Numbered from the stretch's first letter, positions 31,400 through 43,319 are shown. The stretch is 64,000 nt of DNA from Pyronema omphalodes (GCA_024516155.1 JAJJXM010000028.1:62001-126000); one strand, 5' to 3'. A program made the numbers and translations. The notes: a model not told the origin generated them from the letters alone.

Positions 31400-32725
31400 T
31401 GATGACCACAGCCAGGCTGTGGTTCATAGGCGTGACATTGGGAATGGCTTATGTCACGGTTAGGGTTTAAGCGAGAGGCTGTAGTCAGGGTTTAAGCGAG
31501 GGAACGAGGGGGGTGAAGTTCGGGGTGGAACAAGGAGGGTTTCCTCTATGTTTGGAATACGGTTTCGTATATGTTTGGAATTATGTTTTGTATTATGTTT
31601 GAATGATGTTTTGCTTATGTTTTGTCTGTGTTTTGTCTATGTTTCTTATCTTGTTTTATTTAGGTTTGGGGTCACGATGGGACGAAGGGTGTCTCATGAT
31701 GGATTGGATATCTGCGGGACAGATCAGTTGGGAAATCACATGAGCACAGGAACGAAGGTATAAGAATGGACATTTGTATTTCATTAGTTTAGTACGCAAT
31801 CGATTATCTATCTACACAATCCTATCTACACGCTGAAGACTCATCGTTCCAACCAGGGAACACACACCCAGCCCTTTTCCCAGCTCCGTATCCATTCCAT
31901 TTACTTACCCATTCCATCTACTTACCGATTCTGATTACTTACCCATTCCCCAACGAATAACCATCCCCGACGTCCATACCGAAGGCAACGGTGCAGGGAC
32001 ATCGTGTGTACGAGTTAAGTACTGCCTGAGCGCGGGACTAACTTATCAAAGAATTCCAGAGCCGAATCTGACTGCATAGCAGTCCGACCGTTGTATCGCC
32101 TGTCATCCGCATGTAGCTGTGGGTTCTGACACAGGGTTAGGGACGGGGGCTGGGCCCCTTGCCAGCATCACCAATGAATCACGGCAGTTAGCAGTGTTGG
32201 AATTCTCATGGTCATGTATTATTTATTATTGATTATGTATTATCATCATGTTTTGGGAATCACGGCAGTTAGCAAGGTTGAGAATCTCTTGCTTATGTAT
32301 TACTTATCATTATGTTTGAGGAATCACGGCGGCCAGCAATGTTGGGAATCCCTTAGTCATGTAGCATTCATTGTTATGTTACAAATGAAGGCGGGTAACA
32401 TTGGGTATGGAACATTCTCTGCAGGCGGAGAATGCAGAGTCAAGGGGAATGAAGGACATGTATGAGAGGAGGAAATTTGTACTTATTTTCTTTCTTCATA
32501 CAATCAAGTTTCTATGTACTCTAATCCTATCTACAAGATCCCTTAGTGACATTTCTTCTGTATCCTAAAGCCTACTTGTGATTCGCCCGGCAAAAGCATT
32601 GCCTTCCCAACCCCGAAGCCTTACCAAAGCTGACGAATCCCCTCCTTTTGCCGAAACACCGCGCTGCCTGCCGTCAGTGAGCCGTACATACTGATTCTGA
32701 TAGGATCCTCGTGGGGTCCTGTCGG
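31400..32725. other. Non-coding, with decayed repeats
   Basis: I see no gene. TATGTTT-rich low complexity is at 31545-31670. Two related stretches about 700 bp apart (31745-31840 and 32448-32545, both reaching AATCCTATCTACA) may be remnants of a decayed element's direct repeats. Three tandem units of about 70-80 bp starting GAATCACGGC lie at 32175-32380. Confidence 0.6.
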
Positions 32726-34748
32726 TTTATTTTTTTATTTATTATTGATGAACTCATAGACGCATCCAACCGTCAGGTTATGGCGGAATCTGAAGTAAAT
32801 ACAACAGTAAGAAACCCGGGTGTCAGGCCAGGCTCTCACTGGGTATGCCCAAGAGCTTGTCATTAGGGTGTGGGGTTGTGGACCCCCAAGTCTCGTTGTG
32901 CTTTTGTTCCTCACGCGTCGTCTATTCCAGGAGCCCTGTACGCTCTGAGGCCACTTCCCCGGGTCGTTCCCCCATTTCCTCCACCCTTCCCCTCCCATTT
33001 TTAACCATTTTTCCGCCTTTATTTCCTCCACAAAGCAAAACTAAAGAAAAAAAAACCAAAGCAAAGTTAAACAGCCGCCGGGACACCCATGCCCCCACTC
33101 TCCTCTCCTCTCTCAACTCCTCCGCTGGTGTCTCCTGACTCTTTGCCCTCTCAGACACCCGGGCCCGCCCTGCCCCGCTTCTCCTCCCCTCTCTCCCCTT
33201 CTCCTTTCTTTTTCCTCAGCCTTCTCGCTGCCCCTCCTCGCCTCTCTCCCCTTCTTGTCGGTGGTGCTGTCGGTCCAAGATTGCCATTCACAAGCACAAT
33301 CTGGACATTGATGCCTCCGCTCCTGACGTCTTCTGCCCAAGTCTTCTTTGCAGAGGGAGTTGTTGTCCAGGGTTGGTGGGTATTCTTTCCGCGGCCACCA
33401 TTCTTTGTTGTAGGGGTCTTGCTGGGTGTCGCTGCCGTAGGTGTCGTCTCCTTCGCTCTCTGCTTCTTCCTCTGTGTAGCCTTCGCCTCCACTGTCCTCC
33501 ATCCGTTGGTCTCAGCAAGGGCGGTGCTTGAGGCGTCGGGTGGGGGTGTGTCCTGAGCAGATGAACTGTCAGGGTGAGGTCCCGGTGTCGCTTCGGTCCA
33601 AGTGATTGCGAGGAGAGGTCTGGGGGACATGGGCTTGAGGGCATCAAGCTTGTCCTGGGCGGCGGTAGTCGCATATTTCGAGTGCATCAGGCTTCGCACC
33701 GGTAATGCAGCTCCTTGTTTGTGGTTCACCGGTCTTCTGTTCGTCGGTGAGGTGGGTTCGGTGTTCTGGTCGCTTCCCCTTCGCTTTCTCTTGCCAGGAT
33801 GGTTGCAAACAGCCTCCAGGACATCCTGAATATCATGTTGGACGACGGACAGTTGCATAGTCATCTCTTCCATCTCAGAGGAAGAGGCCTTGAGGTTCGG
33901 TGAGGGGCGATCCGAAATGACTTGTTGCTGGTCGTCGATTTTCTTCGTCAGGCCGTCCACAGCAGCCTTGAGCGCTGCTGTTTCTGCCTGTGTAGAGTCG
34001 TATGCTGCACGCGAAATCGCGTTTTCGCCGAGCAGATCGTTGAATTTAGTCATCATGACGTCGAATCTGCAGTGTATCGCATCGCTGTTGTTGCGTCTGC
34101 ATTCATCGAGGGTATTGAAGCGTCGCTGTGTGTCCTGATGGATCTGTTGTATCCCCAGGAAGCTGGCTGCAGTGAATTCGGCGTAGTTGTCTCTAAACAG
34201 TTGATCTAGCGTGACATAGTTGTCATCAACTGCGACTGCCTCATTGATCGCAGATACACACAAGCGACGGTAGTTACTGAACCGGCTGTGTTCAGTTGTC
34301 GCCTTTCGCTGGGATGTTGAAGCCGAGGGACTGGTAATCCGGCCAAGACCACGCTCTGGAAGGGCTTTCTAGCGAAGTTTCGATCAACTTCATCAACTTT
34401 TCCATCTCTTCCATCAATAGTAGGATCAGATTCATCATGAGGAAGGTCCATCAGGGCTGTGTACACGTTTCGGGACCATTTCGATCGTCGGGCGTTGCTG
34501 TGTGAATGTTTTGGCGACATTTCGTGAGGTGGGGTAAGCCAGGACTCGAGAAAACTTTGATTTTGTGACAGAAGTCAACAAAAACAACGTAGAATTCCCT
34601 GGAAATTCAGAGAATAACTTAACAGAGTGCTGCGAATCCGAATCTGATGAGAGAACCGGTGGTTTCGGTGCTGGTTGTTGAGAATGCAGGGGGGGGGTCG
34701 CCGTTGCCGTGTGGAGGATGTTGGTGGTGTTATGTGAGGTCCTACTGG
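32713..34748 (-). mobile_element. Half-LINE copy C, full length, minus strand
   Basis: The body is 32726-34735. Flanks GGGGTCCTGTCGG (32713-32725) and GAGGTCCTACTGG (34736-34748) are a diverged 13-bp target duplication, all differences being transitions; the empty form is at 30588. The 3' end on the minus strand has the hairpin AACC-TGAC-GGTT (32768-32779) and an AATAA-rich tail. Confidence 0.88.
33151..34263 (-). CDS. Half-LINE copy C ORF1-like protein (370 codons, N-terminus shifted)
   Basis: 370 aa: helical N-terminal region (ATLDQLFRDN-like start, then TQAETAALKAAVDGLTKKIDDQQQ, probable coiled coil), a linker with KRKRRGSDQN, a Thr/Pro-rich part, the KTWAEDVRSGGINVQIVL block and a strongly basic, Gly/Arg/Lys-rich tail. 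The first 90 or so codons of the family (MDLPHDESDP, 34206-34520 frame) are in another frame because of a 1-nt difference near 34325. Probably the RNA-binding protein of the element; no enzymatic domain. Confidence 0.65.
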   Translation of the reverse strand: MCVSAINEAVAVDDNYVTLDQLFRDNYAEFTAASFLGIQQIHQDTQRRFNTLDECRRNNSDAIHCRFDVMMTKFNDLLGENAISRAAYDSTQAETAALKAAVDGLTKKIDDQQQVISDRPSPNLKASSSEMEEMTMQLSVVQHDIQDVLEAVCNHPGKRKRRGSDQNTEPTSPTNRRPVNHKQGAALPVRSLMHSKYATTAAQDKLDALKPMSPRPLLAITWTEATPGPHPDSSSAQDTPPPDASSTALAETNGWRTVEAKATQRKKQRAKETTPTAATPSKTPTTKNGGRGKNTHQPWTTTPSAKKTWAEDVRSGGINVQIVLVNGNLGPTAPPTRRGERRGGAARRLRKKKGEGERGEEKRGRAGPGV

Positions 34749-34910
34749 AAAGTCATGAATCACTTGACGTGTGTATCAGGATCTCCTCTGGGGGTTCTGG
34801 CCCAGGATACTAACTTAATCTTTCATTCTCCTGTTCAGTTTGCCATATTTTCCATAGCGTTATATATGATACCTATTCTATTCTCACACCTTATAAGGCG
34901 TCCCAGTGAT
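34737..34910 (+). repeat. Dispersed repeat, copy interrupted by half-LINE C
   Basis: Matches 30599-30770 (GTCCTNCNGGAAAGTCANGAATCAC pattern, CTCCTGTTGAG versus CTCCTGTTCAG, CCTATTCTAT) with many transitions. No coding capacity. Confidence 0.75.
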
Positions 34911-35490
34911 GCCCCTGCTAGGGGTGAATCTTCATTCATCCTGATGGAGAAAAATCTTTGCAAAGTACAACATCACAGGGAGACAGAGAATAAGACCTCG
35001 AAGGCCAAATGCATCTTGAAACCAGTTTCCAAGACACCAAAAACAACACCCTCTCAGCTTATATCCTTAACATGTACCGCCCAACAACACACCTACCCCG
35101 AAAAAAACACCCAAATGTTCCCACGATCATACTGCCTATATGTACTCCTACCCCCAAAAAACCCCCGAAACCAAAGAATGTCTCACCATGAATACCTAAT
35201 GGACCTGGATCTGTTGGATGCTATGCCCCCACCATCCTCAATACCCAGCCTAGGGACCTTCATTAATACCACCGGCACCGCACTGCAACCCACCGCTTTT
35301 GAGCAACAGCCCAAAAAACCAGAAGACAACAAGAAATTGATAACAGATGATACCATCTGAATACAGCGATGACCTTAAGCAAAATAGAAAGATATTGGAA
35401 GAAATTTCCAAATGTGATGAGATAATACTCTGTCCGTGACAAATGACAATTTGTAATGCTGAAAAAGGAGTTGGTGGAGGGACGAAAGAA

Positions 35491-35820
35491 TTGTAAACGA
35501 TTGAAGACAGTTCGAAACAAGGGTGAAATAAAGTATAATTTGTATGTAAATAAGAATTGTAAACCATGCGAAAAGCAATCGTCAATAACGAATAAATGCG
35601 AATTGTAAACCATGCAAAAAAGAATTGTAAACAATGTATACGTGAGACTTGTAAACAGGAACAAAAAGAAGTGTAAATGATGTGTAAATAGCAAGTGTAA
35701 ATAGCAAGTGTAAACAGGAACAGAACAAATTGTAAATGACGTGTAAATGGGTCTTGTAGATAACCTGTAAACGAGGATTAAATGGGTTGTAGGAAATACC
35801 CGATAAAATTGTAAACAAGT
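35491..35820 (+). repeat. Array of TGTAAA(C/T) motifs
   Basis: About 14 TGTAAAC or TGTAAAT motifs, all in the same orientation, occur in 330 bp with irregular spacing of roughly 10-40 bp (for example GAATTGTAAACCATG twice and CTTGTAAACAGG). GTAAACA is the forkhead-family core. The surroundings (34.9-37.0 kb) have no gene I can support. It may be a decayed tandem repeat. Confidence 0.6.
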
Positions 35821-36071
35821 AATAAACCTAGATTATAATTTGATGGGGACATTTCGAGATTTATACAAGATTTATGCACCAATTTGACAACGATTCCATG
35901 AACCATATGGTCTGGAGAGCCTCACTATAATGGCTCACTGGGAATCCTCAAAGTCAGCCGATCTTAGACTCGAAGATACCAGAGATTCTTCCGATACATC
36001 CACAGATGGAGCGGCAGCAGGCTGGGGGACAATCGGACACTAGAAGCATACGTACATATTGGCTTCTGATC

Positions 36072-36151
36072 ATCCATAATATGCCTCATGTCATAACCTT
36101 ACGGTTGGGAACGTTTAAGAATCAATCAATCAATCAATCCATAATATGCCT
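36072..36151 (+). mobile_element. 50-bp retroposon stub with 15-bp target duplications
   Basis: ATCCATAATATGCCT occurs at 36072-36086 and 36137-36151. Between them are 50 bp: the hairpin AACC-TTAC-GGTT (36095-36106) and an (AATC)n tail. This is an extreme 5' truncation of an element with the same 3' end as the half-LINEs. Confidence 0.88.
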
Positions 36152-37043
36152 TTCCCATTCTCAGGAGGTGCTACAGTAACAGGTGATCTAGAACTGGGCA
36201 GAAGTTCTTATAATATTCTCGTCCGGGGCAGTCTTAGTTATCACCGACCTTATCCAATATGAAAGAGTAGCTGGTACCATCACAGCTTGAAGCAGAAGCA
36301 TAAGGATTCCACCCCAGAAGTAACAGCATTAGCAAGCTGGAATTATACAACAATTCCGTATGTCTCAGGAACAAATAACCTCTATTAATAATCAACGTCG
36401 GAAGAAATCAACCTGATCGATGTACACTTAGATACAGTCGAGAGGCTGAAAGACATGCTCGTCGCGGCTGAGGAGGCCATGACAAGGCTACCAAAGCCTT
36501 GGACAACATACAAAGTAGGGGCGAGATAGATTAAAAGACGTTCATTTTGTATTTCACATGAATTACATTTTCTGGTATCGTGACATTTTTTCCTATGTAT
36601 ACCCATTCTTTGATGCATCGTCTGTACACGTAATCTACAGTCGGGTTGATATTCTTCTTGTCTTCGGTGCCTTTCAAGAGTATCCAAAGGCCAATATACT
36701 GTTTGATTTTCCACCACCTCCTTCATCGATTTATTTTCTGTATATCACCAAACACTGTGATCCATCCCTAAGCAATTCAATGCGGTACCTAAACGCATAT
36801 TCCCCGATCACCTGCAACCAAACACAACCCACGCCTCGCCGCAAAACAGAAGATAGAAAACCGGTATCACAAAGCAATCCATCAACGTACCAACCATCTT
36901 CCATAACCAACTCACCCTAACGCTCAAACGTCGCCCGAGTGATATCACATGAATGCCCCCCTACACCTCATGCATCCCTCCCCCTCGCACTCCATCTCCA
37001 TTTCCATTTCCACATCAATACACACCACCCCAGCATCCAAAAA

Positions 37044-37116
37044 TGATTACAGCCAGGCTTGAACTGGCGACCTTTCGCGTGTGAGGCGAACGTGATAACC
37101 ACTACACTATGCAACC
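37044..37116 (-). tRNA. tRNA-Val (anticodon CAC), no intron
   Basis: 73 nt on the minus strand fold into a standard cloverleaf. The 7-bp acceptor is GGTTGCA with TGTAATC (two G-U pairs) and discriminator A; D-arm TAGTGTAGTGGTTATCA; anticodon stem TTCGC/GCGAA with loop CTCACAC; T-arm with GTTCAAGC. The loop places CAC at 34-36, reading GTG valine codons. Internal promoter boxes A and B are part of the D- and T-arms. Confidence 0.95.
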
Positions 37117-37799
37117 GGTTGATATTTGCTGATCATTCCTTGTTATCAAGACGTGGTGTACCGGGTTGGAGTGGTGAAGGGAAGGAATTTAAGGCTATTC
37201 TACGGGTTGATGGTTTATTGTTATGAGAAGATGGAGGATTGGGGGGGAGGTGCTGATTTTAGGTGTGATTGGTAGAGGGGGTGAGGATTCCTGACGATAT
37301 GGTTATGTGGAGAAGGTATTGGATGAAGTTGGTTTACAGTGTGAGGAATTTAGCAAGGTGCGCTGGGCAAGAACATCAATACCCACATGAAAGCATGGGT
37401 AGATATAGCAGTGAGCAGACCCATTGTGCGTAAGAGTAGGCTGTTTCTGGTACTCAAGCAGACGAAAAAGGCAGCGGGCACGTAATCAACGTAGAATCAA
37501 TGAGTGAACAGAATAAATATTTCCGAAGAAAAAAAAAGTTTTTTTTAGTATTTTCTACTTGCATTACATTCCCAAGCACCTTGTGCTTTACATTCCCAAA
37601 TCCCCAATACTCCAAACAGCACTACATCACACGGTGTAATCGATCGGGCATTTTCTCTTGCCTGACTATTGTCAGGAGGAAGCAGAAAGCCATCGAGCAA
37701 CCCTTTCCCCTGACCTTCTGCTAACCTGATTGAATAACAAAATTCCCGACCCTTGTGATAGGCGCAACTTGTTCTTTCTCCCCACTTTTTTCGATGATA

Positions 37800-37800
<1 letters not shown>

Positions 37801-37839
<39 letters not shown>
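37801..37839 (+). repeat. Poly(A) run of about 38 nt
   Basis: An uninterrupted A tract. No retroposed gene is recognisable upstream, and the flanks at 37.2-38.3 kb hold no gene I can support. Confidence 0.85.
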
Positions 37840-37840
<1 letters not shown>

Positions 37841-38304
37841 TCCAAATAAACCCTGATATGGAACCCGAAACTTAGTAAGAACCCTTACAGATTTTTATGA
37901 ATCCTGTACCCAAAAGATACCCAGTGTCCTGAGAATTTTAAGGATCCCAGGATTCCCCAAATTAAAGAAAATAGTTGTCGTAGCCAAAACCGTAAAGAAA
38001 CAAACGAAAAACAAAAAAGACAAAAAAAAAAGTAACACCTCATACGCCCCCAGTTTTGCCGTTAAATATCAATCCCTTATTTTTTTCCCAAACTTTTTGT
38101 TGGCCAAAGTTTTTAAGCTTGTCAAATGGTGAAATGCCCCAAAATGGTAAGATACGTTTGTACCAGAAGTGCTGTAAGAAGTCAAAATCTTCCTTTACCG
38201 GTTATCCTCATCTCCCCATCACCCCACAAGTCGATTCGCTCAACGCCCAGCCCCACGTCAATATGTTTCTAACACACCGCTATTGTTTCATCTCAACCGG
38301 AGGA

Positions 38305-40882
38305 CTACTGCCTAAGGTCTAACTTCAATGTTGCGTTGACCAGATCACCATTAATAGTGGCGTCCTGAAGGGTTGACTTTTTCAGGGTGCTACAGGCCAA
38401 AACAACATTGTCCTTGGCGACATCATTGATGGGAGTGTCGCTCAGCTCTGTAGGGGTGGTGGCGGCGGTAGTTGAATGCGATGCCTTGGGGGTAGGAGGG
38501 GCGGAGTCGGTAGAGGACTCTGCGGAGGAGCCAGTAGTCTCGGCAAGACTGTCGCGCACGGTAGGGGCGGGTCCTCCTGTGGACTCCATGGAGAGTGGGC
38601 GGCGGGGCTGTCTCTCAGGGATAGGAGCTTGTTCGCAGAGTTCATAAATTCCTGATCCAGTGCTGAATTCCTGTGTCATGGAAACAGTCTTGATTTTGTC
38701 CATCGCACGACGGAATTCAGAACGAATGGTATTTAAGCCTGTGATATGTGAGCCTTTGATGGTGAACAAAATCCCTGATTCGAAACTTACCTTTGCCAGT
38801 ACATGTTCTTCCAACGTTATGGGTAATCTCGAAAGGATCCTCAATCGCAACAAGGTAGCGATTTTTAACTTGAAAAGTATTCTCTTTCTCACCCTCTCCG
38901 CCGGCTGTCTTGATATTGGCGGTGGTCCATCCCTTCTCCTGCTTGGTCGACAATCCCCCTTTGTTGCGGATAGAAATGACAGCGTTACCCCAGGCAAATT
39001 TAAAGGAGTAATAATCGAAGAATCCGCGAATCAACTCGCCCAAAGAGCTGGTATTCTTAGATCGTGGGATTTCACTCAAGTTCTTGGCAAACCAGATGTA
39101 ATACACAGTGTTACCACCGTCCTCCGAGTAGTAAAGCTCGCTAGGATCGGTGTTGACAGGTGCTGGGATGTCTTGAAGGTTGGGGAGAACGGGAGGTTGA
39201 ACCACATTGATGAGGTAGTGGAGGATCATAAGAACATAACCGTAGGAACAGAGGGTTCCAAGATAGGGGGTGTTGATGCAACGCTTCTTGGCCCACCACT
39301 ACAAAGAGAGTTAGTAATACTGTCAATATTGTGTCATTCAATGATGGGACTCACCTTAATAAACAAAACAAGCGGCTTCACCCTTTCATCGCACTCAGAG
39401 TATGTCTTCAACAATTCAGTATTATGTACTGCAAGGCTATTCTTAAATCCAATATCACAGGCAAGCTCAGGATTGGAATCAGACGCAGGACGCTTCAATT
39501 TAATGATGGGAACTCTTGTCTTTGAAAGTAACAAGACTTGGAAGGCGTTCTTCTCGAGTAGTTGCGCAAGGAGCAACGGGTAATCCGGATGGTCGCCAAG
39601 GCGTTCCTTCTCAGCATCGGTTGGTTCCTGTATGACGTGGGGTGTTTTCACGTCGCGGTTGTTTGTCACCTGCATAGGGGAGAAAATACAATCAATATCG
39701 GAGGATGCAGTGGCGAAGCCGGCTGCACGATGAAATCAGTCAGAATATTTTCTCTGCCAATTACGGGATCCAAGAAGATAAATATACTCGGGTAGTCAAG
39801 GATCAATGGCTTCACTTACTGATGAGACTGCCAAAGGGTGTTAATCTTGCGGAAGAAATGACTTGTTTGCATAATTGCTCCAATTGGGCTAGGAGTTTCC
39901 ATTTCTGCTCTGTCTCGCCTGGAGGCGGGGTAATCTGCTCAAGAATTTCCTTGGCCAGTGCATCAAGGTGTTGAGCCTGGATTGGGAAAAACTGCTCATA
40001 GCGAGGAGCAATTCTAACCGGAGCATTGCTATTTGTGTTGCGGTTTCCGGACGCCGGAATGTATCGGCCACCACGACCTCGATCCGACTGCTGGCTGGGG
40101 GGGTTGTTGAGCGGTTGCTGTGGTGGAGGAGGTGGGTTGCTACGAGCAGTTGCTCCCAGAGGAGGGAAATCGTCAAGACTCGGCGGTGGTGGTGGGGCAC
40201 GCTGATTTTGAGGTAGATACTGGGATGTGGGCTTGTAGTGTTGGTTTGACCCATTGCGCAGAGGATTACGTCGGGGTGCGGAATTTGGCATGCGTCGAGG
40301 AACAGCGGGATCACGGTGTCCGCCGTTCATTGTAGCGTACTGATTGTGGGGAGGCGGTCCTGCTGGTCCTGAAGGCTGAGAGTGGTATCCGCGAGGACTC
40401 TGCTGCACTGAATAACTTCCCTGCGGAGGCGGGGGAGCTGAATAGGTTCCGTATGGGACTGGTGCAGCTGGAAAGTTTCCGTGAGGCCAGTTTCCTGGAG
40501 GCGGCGGGGGCGGGCAGTTCACTGGAGCAGGAATACCATTTGTAGCTGGGTACGGTTGCGGAACCGCCGAGTACATTTGACCTGGGTGAATGAGAGGCGG
40601 GGGGGCTGGGTACTGCTGCATAAGAGGCGAAGGTCCCGGTTGAGGGCCTGGTGGTACAAACTGACCATTGGGTTGCCAATTCTCGGGATGATAATATCCT
40701 GTGCGAGGTGAATGAGCCACATCGTACTGTGCTGGCGGAGAGTGAACGAGGACTGCGGCGCACTGTGTTGGCGGAGTATGAGGCTGAGAATACGGCTGTG
40801 AAGAGTGTCTCTGGGCTGTGAACGCTGGTACAACAGCTGGAGGACCCTCCGGCGCATTGGGGAGCGGTCGTAGTTCTGACAT
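38305..40882 (-). CDS. Cid1-family non-canonical poly(A)/poly(U) RNA polymerase
   Basis: Four exons on the minus strand: 40882-39820, 39722-39355, 39298-38791, 38738-38305, giving about 790 aa. Introns have GTAAGT or GTGAGT donors and AG acceptors. The N-terminal 300 residues are Pro/Gln/Tyr-rich and disordered-looking. Then comes a helix (EQKWKLLAQLEQLCKQV) and the nucleotidyltransferase signature across the first splice: FGSLI, TGFATASSDIDC (GS plus the Asp-X-Asp pair). The PAP-associated domain follows (GFKNSLAVHNTELL, WWAKKRCINTPYLGTLCSYG, ELIRGFFDYYS, IEDPFE). These enzymes tail RNAs for turnover. An upstream in-frame ATG at 41011 would add 43 residues; I prefer 40882. Aspergillus CutA/CutB-type activity is possible but not shown. 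Confidence 0.88.
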
Positions 40883-41736
40883 TTTGTGATGCTGCCGAAT
40901 CGCTTTCACGTCACCGTGAATTAAGCTATTGCTAATTACAGTGGATGGGCGAGCGCGTCGAGAGTTTGGCGTGTCGGTGGTGATGGTGGGGTATGAGACC
41001 GGTTCAGGCAACTAGCGTATCAACCAGGGTTTGTGTGCCGGGTTTATGACTAGCGGCTGCGCCAGTCACAGATTAGGATCGCTAACAGATGCTTAGACTG
41101 AGATCTGGCAGCGATTACATACGATAAGCAGAGTTACCCGCACATCGCAGCTGGAATTCGGTTGGGAGATGGAACTAGGCTGGCTGGCAGATGGGAACTG
41201 GGCTGGAAGATGGAATAGGGCTGGTAGGTGAGATAGGGCTGGAGGTGGCACAGGGCTTTCAAGGAAATGGGAGTGTAGTGACCACAAATTTCAGATGGGA
41301 AATGACGATGACGATGCGTAATGATAAAGTGATTGCGTTTTTGATAGACACGTTGTCATCTTTCAACTGTTTCAGAACATTCTGTACACAAACATTTTTA
41401 AAAAATATAGACATGGAATAAAGCTTTCTGTGCATAAACATTTTCGAAAAATACAAACTTAGAATAAATAATTCCTATTCAATCAATACAATTACCAAAA
41501 TGAGGCGCAGTATATATTTTAACCACCATTCACGGAAAAGCTCATTGGTGAAACCCAAGCTACAGCTCGAAGCGGTTGCAGGGATTGTCTCCCTCGAGCT
41601 GTGGCGGTGTGAGGCTCTAACTACTTCACCATTAATCTCAACGTATGCCTTTCTTCCCAGCCCGTGCGCTGAAACCACCTTTGACATCCACCACATCAAC
41701 GAATTTTTAAAGACTCGCTCGTTTTATCGTCAAACC

Positions 41737-42740
41737 ATGGACTCCGTACCTCCCGACCAGACGTTTCCTGCCGCTGTCAGCGCGCAGACCTCTCGCATTA
41801 CCAGAGTACGTTTCCTACAGCATCCCCTTTCCATCGCGGTCGATGAGGAAAAAGATCTTGAACTAACGCCACATCTACAAGGCATACCAAACATACATTG
41901 ATAAGTCCGTTCCCTACACTACCTATCGATGGATCGGAACCACCGTGCTCTTGTTCGCCTTTATGGCCCGGATTTTCCTTGCCCAGGGATGGTACATTGG
42001 TACGTTTACTTTCCGCGCGTTCGGTATACCGCCGTATCTTGCCAAAGTCTGGCAAGGTCTGGCAGTGCCATGCGGTCGTTTACAAAGCGTAACAAGGTCT
42101 TGTCGAATACTCGGCTAATAATTTGCAGTCTGCTATACACTCGGAATCTACCTTCTGAACTTATTCCTCGCCTTCCTTACGCCCAAATTCGACCCATCCC
42201 TAGATCAAGATGACGAGATGGAGGGAGGAGGACTTCCCGCTTTACCTACCAAGAACGACGAGGAATTCCGTCCTTTTATTCGTCGGTTGCCGGAGTTCAA
42301 GTTCTGGCACAACTCTACCAGAGCTATTCTTGTTTCCATCTTGGCAACTTTCTTTGATGCTTGTGATATTCCTGGTATGTGGATAAAATTCTGGTAGCGA
42401 TAAGAAGATAAGATAGTCCGTGGCAAAAGCGGAGGCCTGAGGCTTTGGGTAGGGTAGCTCTCGGTGGCCTTGGTGATCCCGATCGGGCCACCTAGAGCTA
42501 CCCTGAAGCTCTGCGAAGGCTCGTGATCTTGAAATCTGGAAGCGAGAAAGCTCGGGAAACTAAATACCTCTTAAACGAACCTTGGCTAACCAACCAACTT
42601 TTCTTCTAGTTTTCTGGCCCGTCCTAGTCATCTACTGGATCATCCTGTTCACTCTCACCATGAGACGTCAAATCCAGCACATGATCAAGTACCGCTACGT
42701 TCCGTTTACGTTCGGAAAGACGCGTTACACCCGTGCTTAA
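41737..42740 (+). CDS. rer1: Rer1, ER membrane-protein retrieval receptor
   Basis: Four exons: 41737-41805, 41882-41999, 42129-42374, 42610-42740, encoding 187 aa, the usual Rer1 size. Recognisable blocks: [20 protein letters not shown], membrane segments ([33 protein letters not shown]), PKFDPSL, the acidic EMEGGG turn, [16 protein letters not shown], then [18 protein letters not shown] and IKYRYVPF. Rer1 is a four-span Golgi protein that returns ER membrane proteins in COPI vesicles. The C-terminus is YTRA. Intron 3 holds a strong hairpin. Confidence 0.95.
42452..42503 (+). other. Hairpin in rer1 intron 3
   Basis: GGGTAGCTCTCGGTGGCC (42452-42469) and GGCCACCTAGAGCTACCC (42486-42503) pair at 17 of 18 positions around a 16-nt loop. 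Weaker pairing extends outward (about 42438-42525). It could be a small inverted-repeat element. Confidence 0.75.
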
Positions 42741-43319
42741 GAATTTGGAAAATGGGTGCTACGTATGGGGTGCTTTGGAGGGGGGGGGGGGGGGGGGTTA
42801 TTAACTTGTCATGGAGCCTAAGGAAATCGGATCGGATTCACGATGATAATGAAATGAAGATGAATAATAATATTGGGCCTTACTTTACTAGTATGGTCCG
42901 GGAAATAGGCATATAGGTATAGGGAATCTTCGCATAAAATCCGAACAGGAGAGCTGGCGGGGGCAGGGAGTGTGGGGGAGGATGGAGATCGGTTAAAGAG
43001 CATTTGGAGATAGGCGAATCGATATACTAGTACTTGGTTTTTTTTTTTTGTTTTAATGAAACAAATTACTACATTTTTTGTACTTTATTCATTAGCAGGA
43101 CGATGAAAGATGGAGTTAATGCGAATGGTGGTTGGTTCTTTGTTGATCTAGATTTTTTTCTGATACAGTTGGATTAAAAAAATACCGTTTTCGACTTGTG
43201 GTTTGAAATTTACTACATACACAGTGTTTTCCATGCTGCCATATAGGCCTTAGGATTTGAAATCAATACTGTGGTGATACTGGGATTTCTTTTTATTGGT
43301 TTCATGAGTTGAGCAATAT

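Noticed and set aside
1..34900. A host defence or metabolic gene cluster hidden in the left half
   Set aside because: Every long ORF there is explained by retroelement genes; no host gene family was recognised.
40882..41011. Upstream in-frame ATG of the Cid1-like gene as the start
   Set aside because: It would add 43 residues of no known similarity; ATG at 40882 is the simpler start, though the sequence alone cannot decide.
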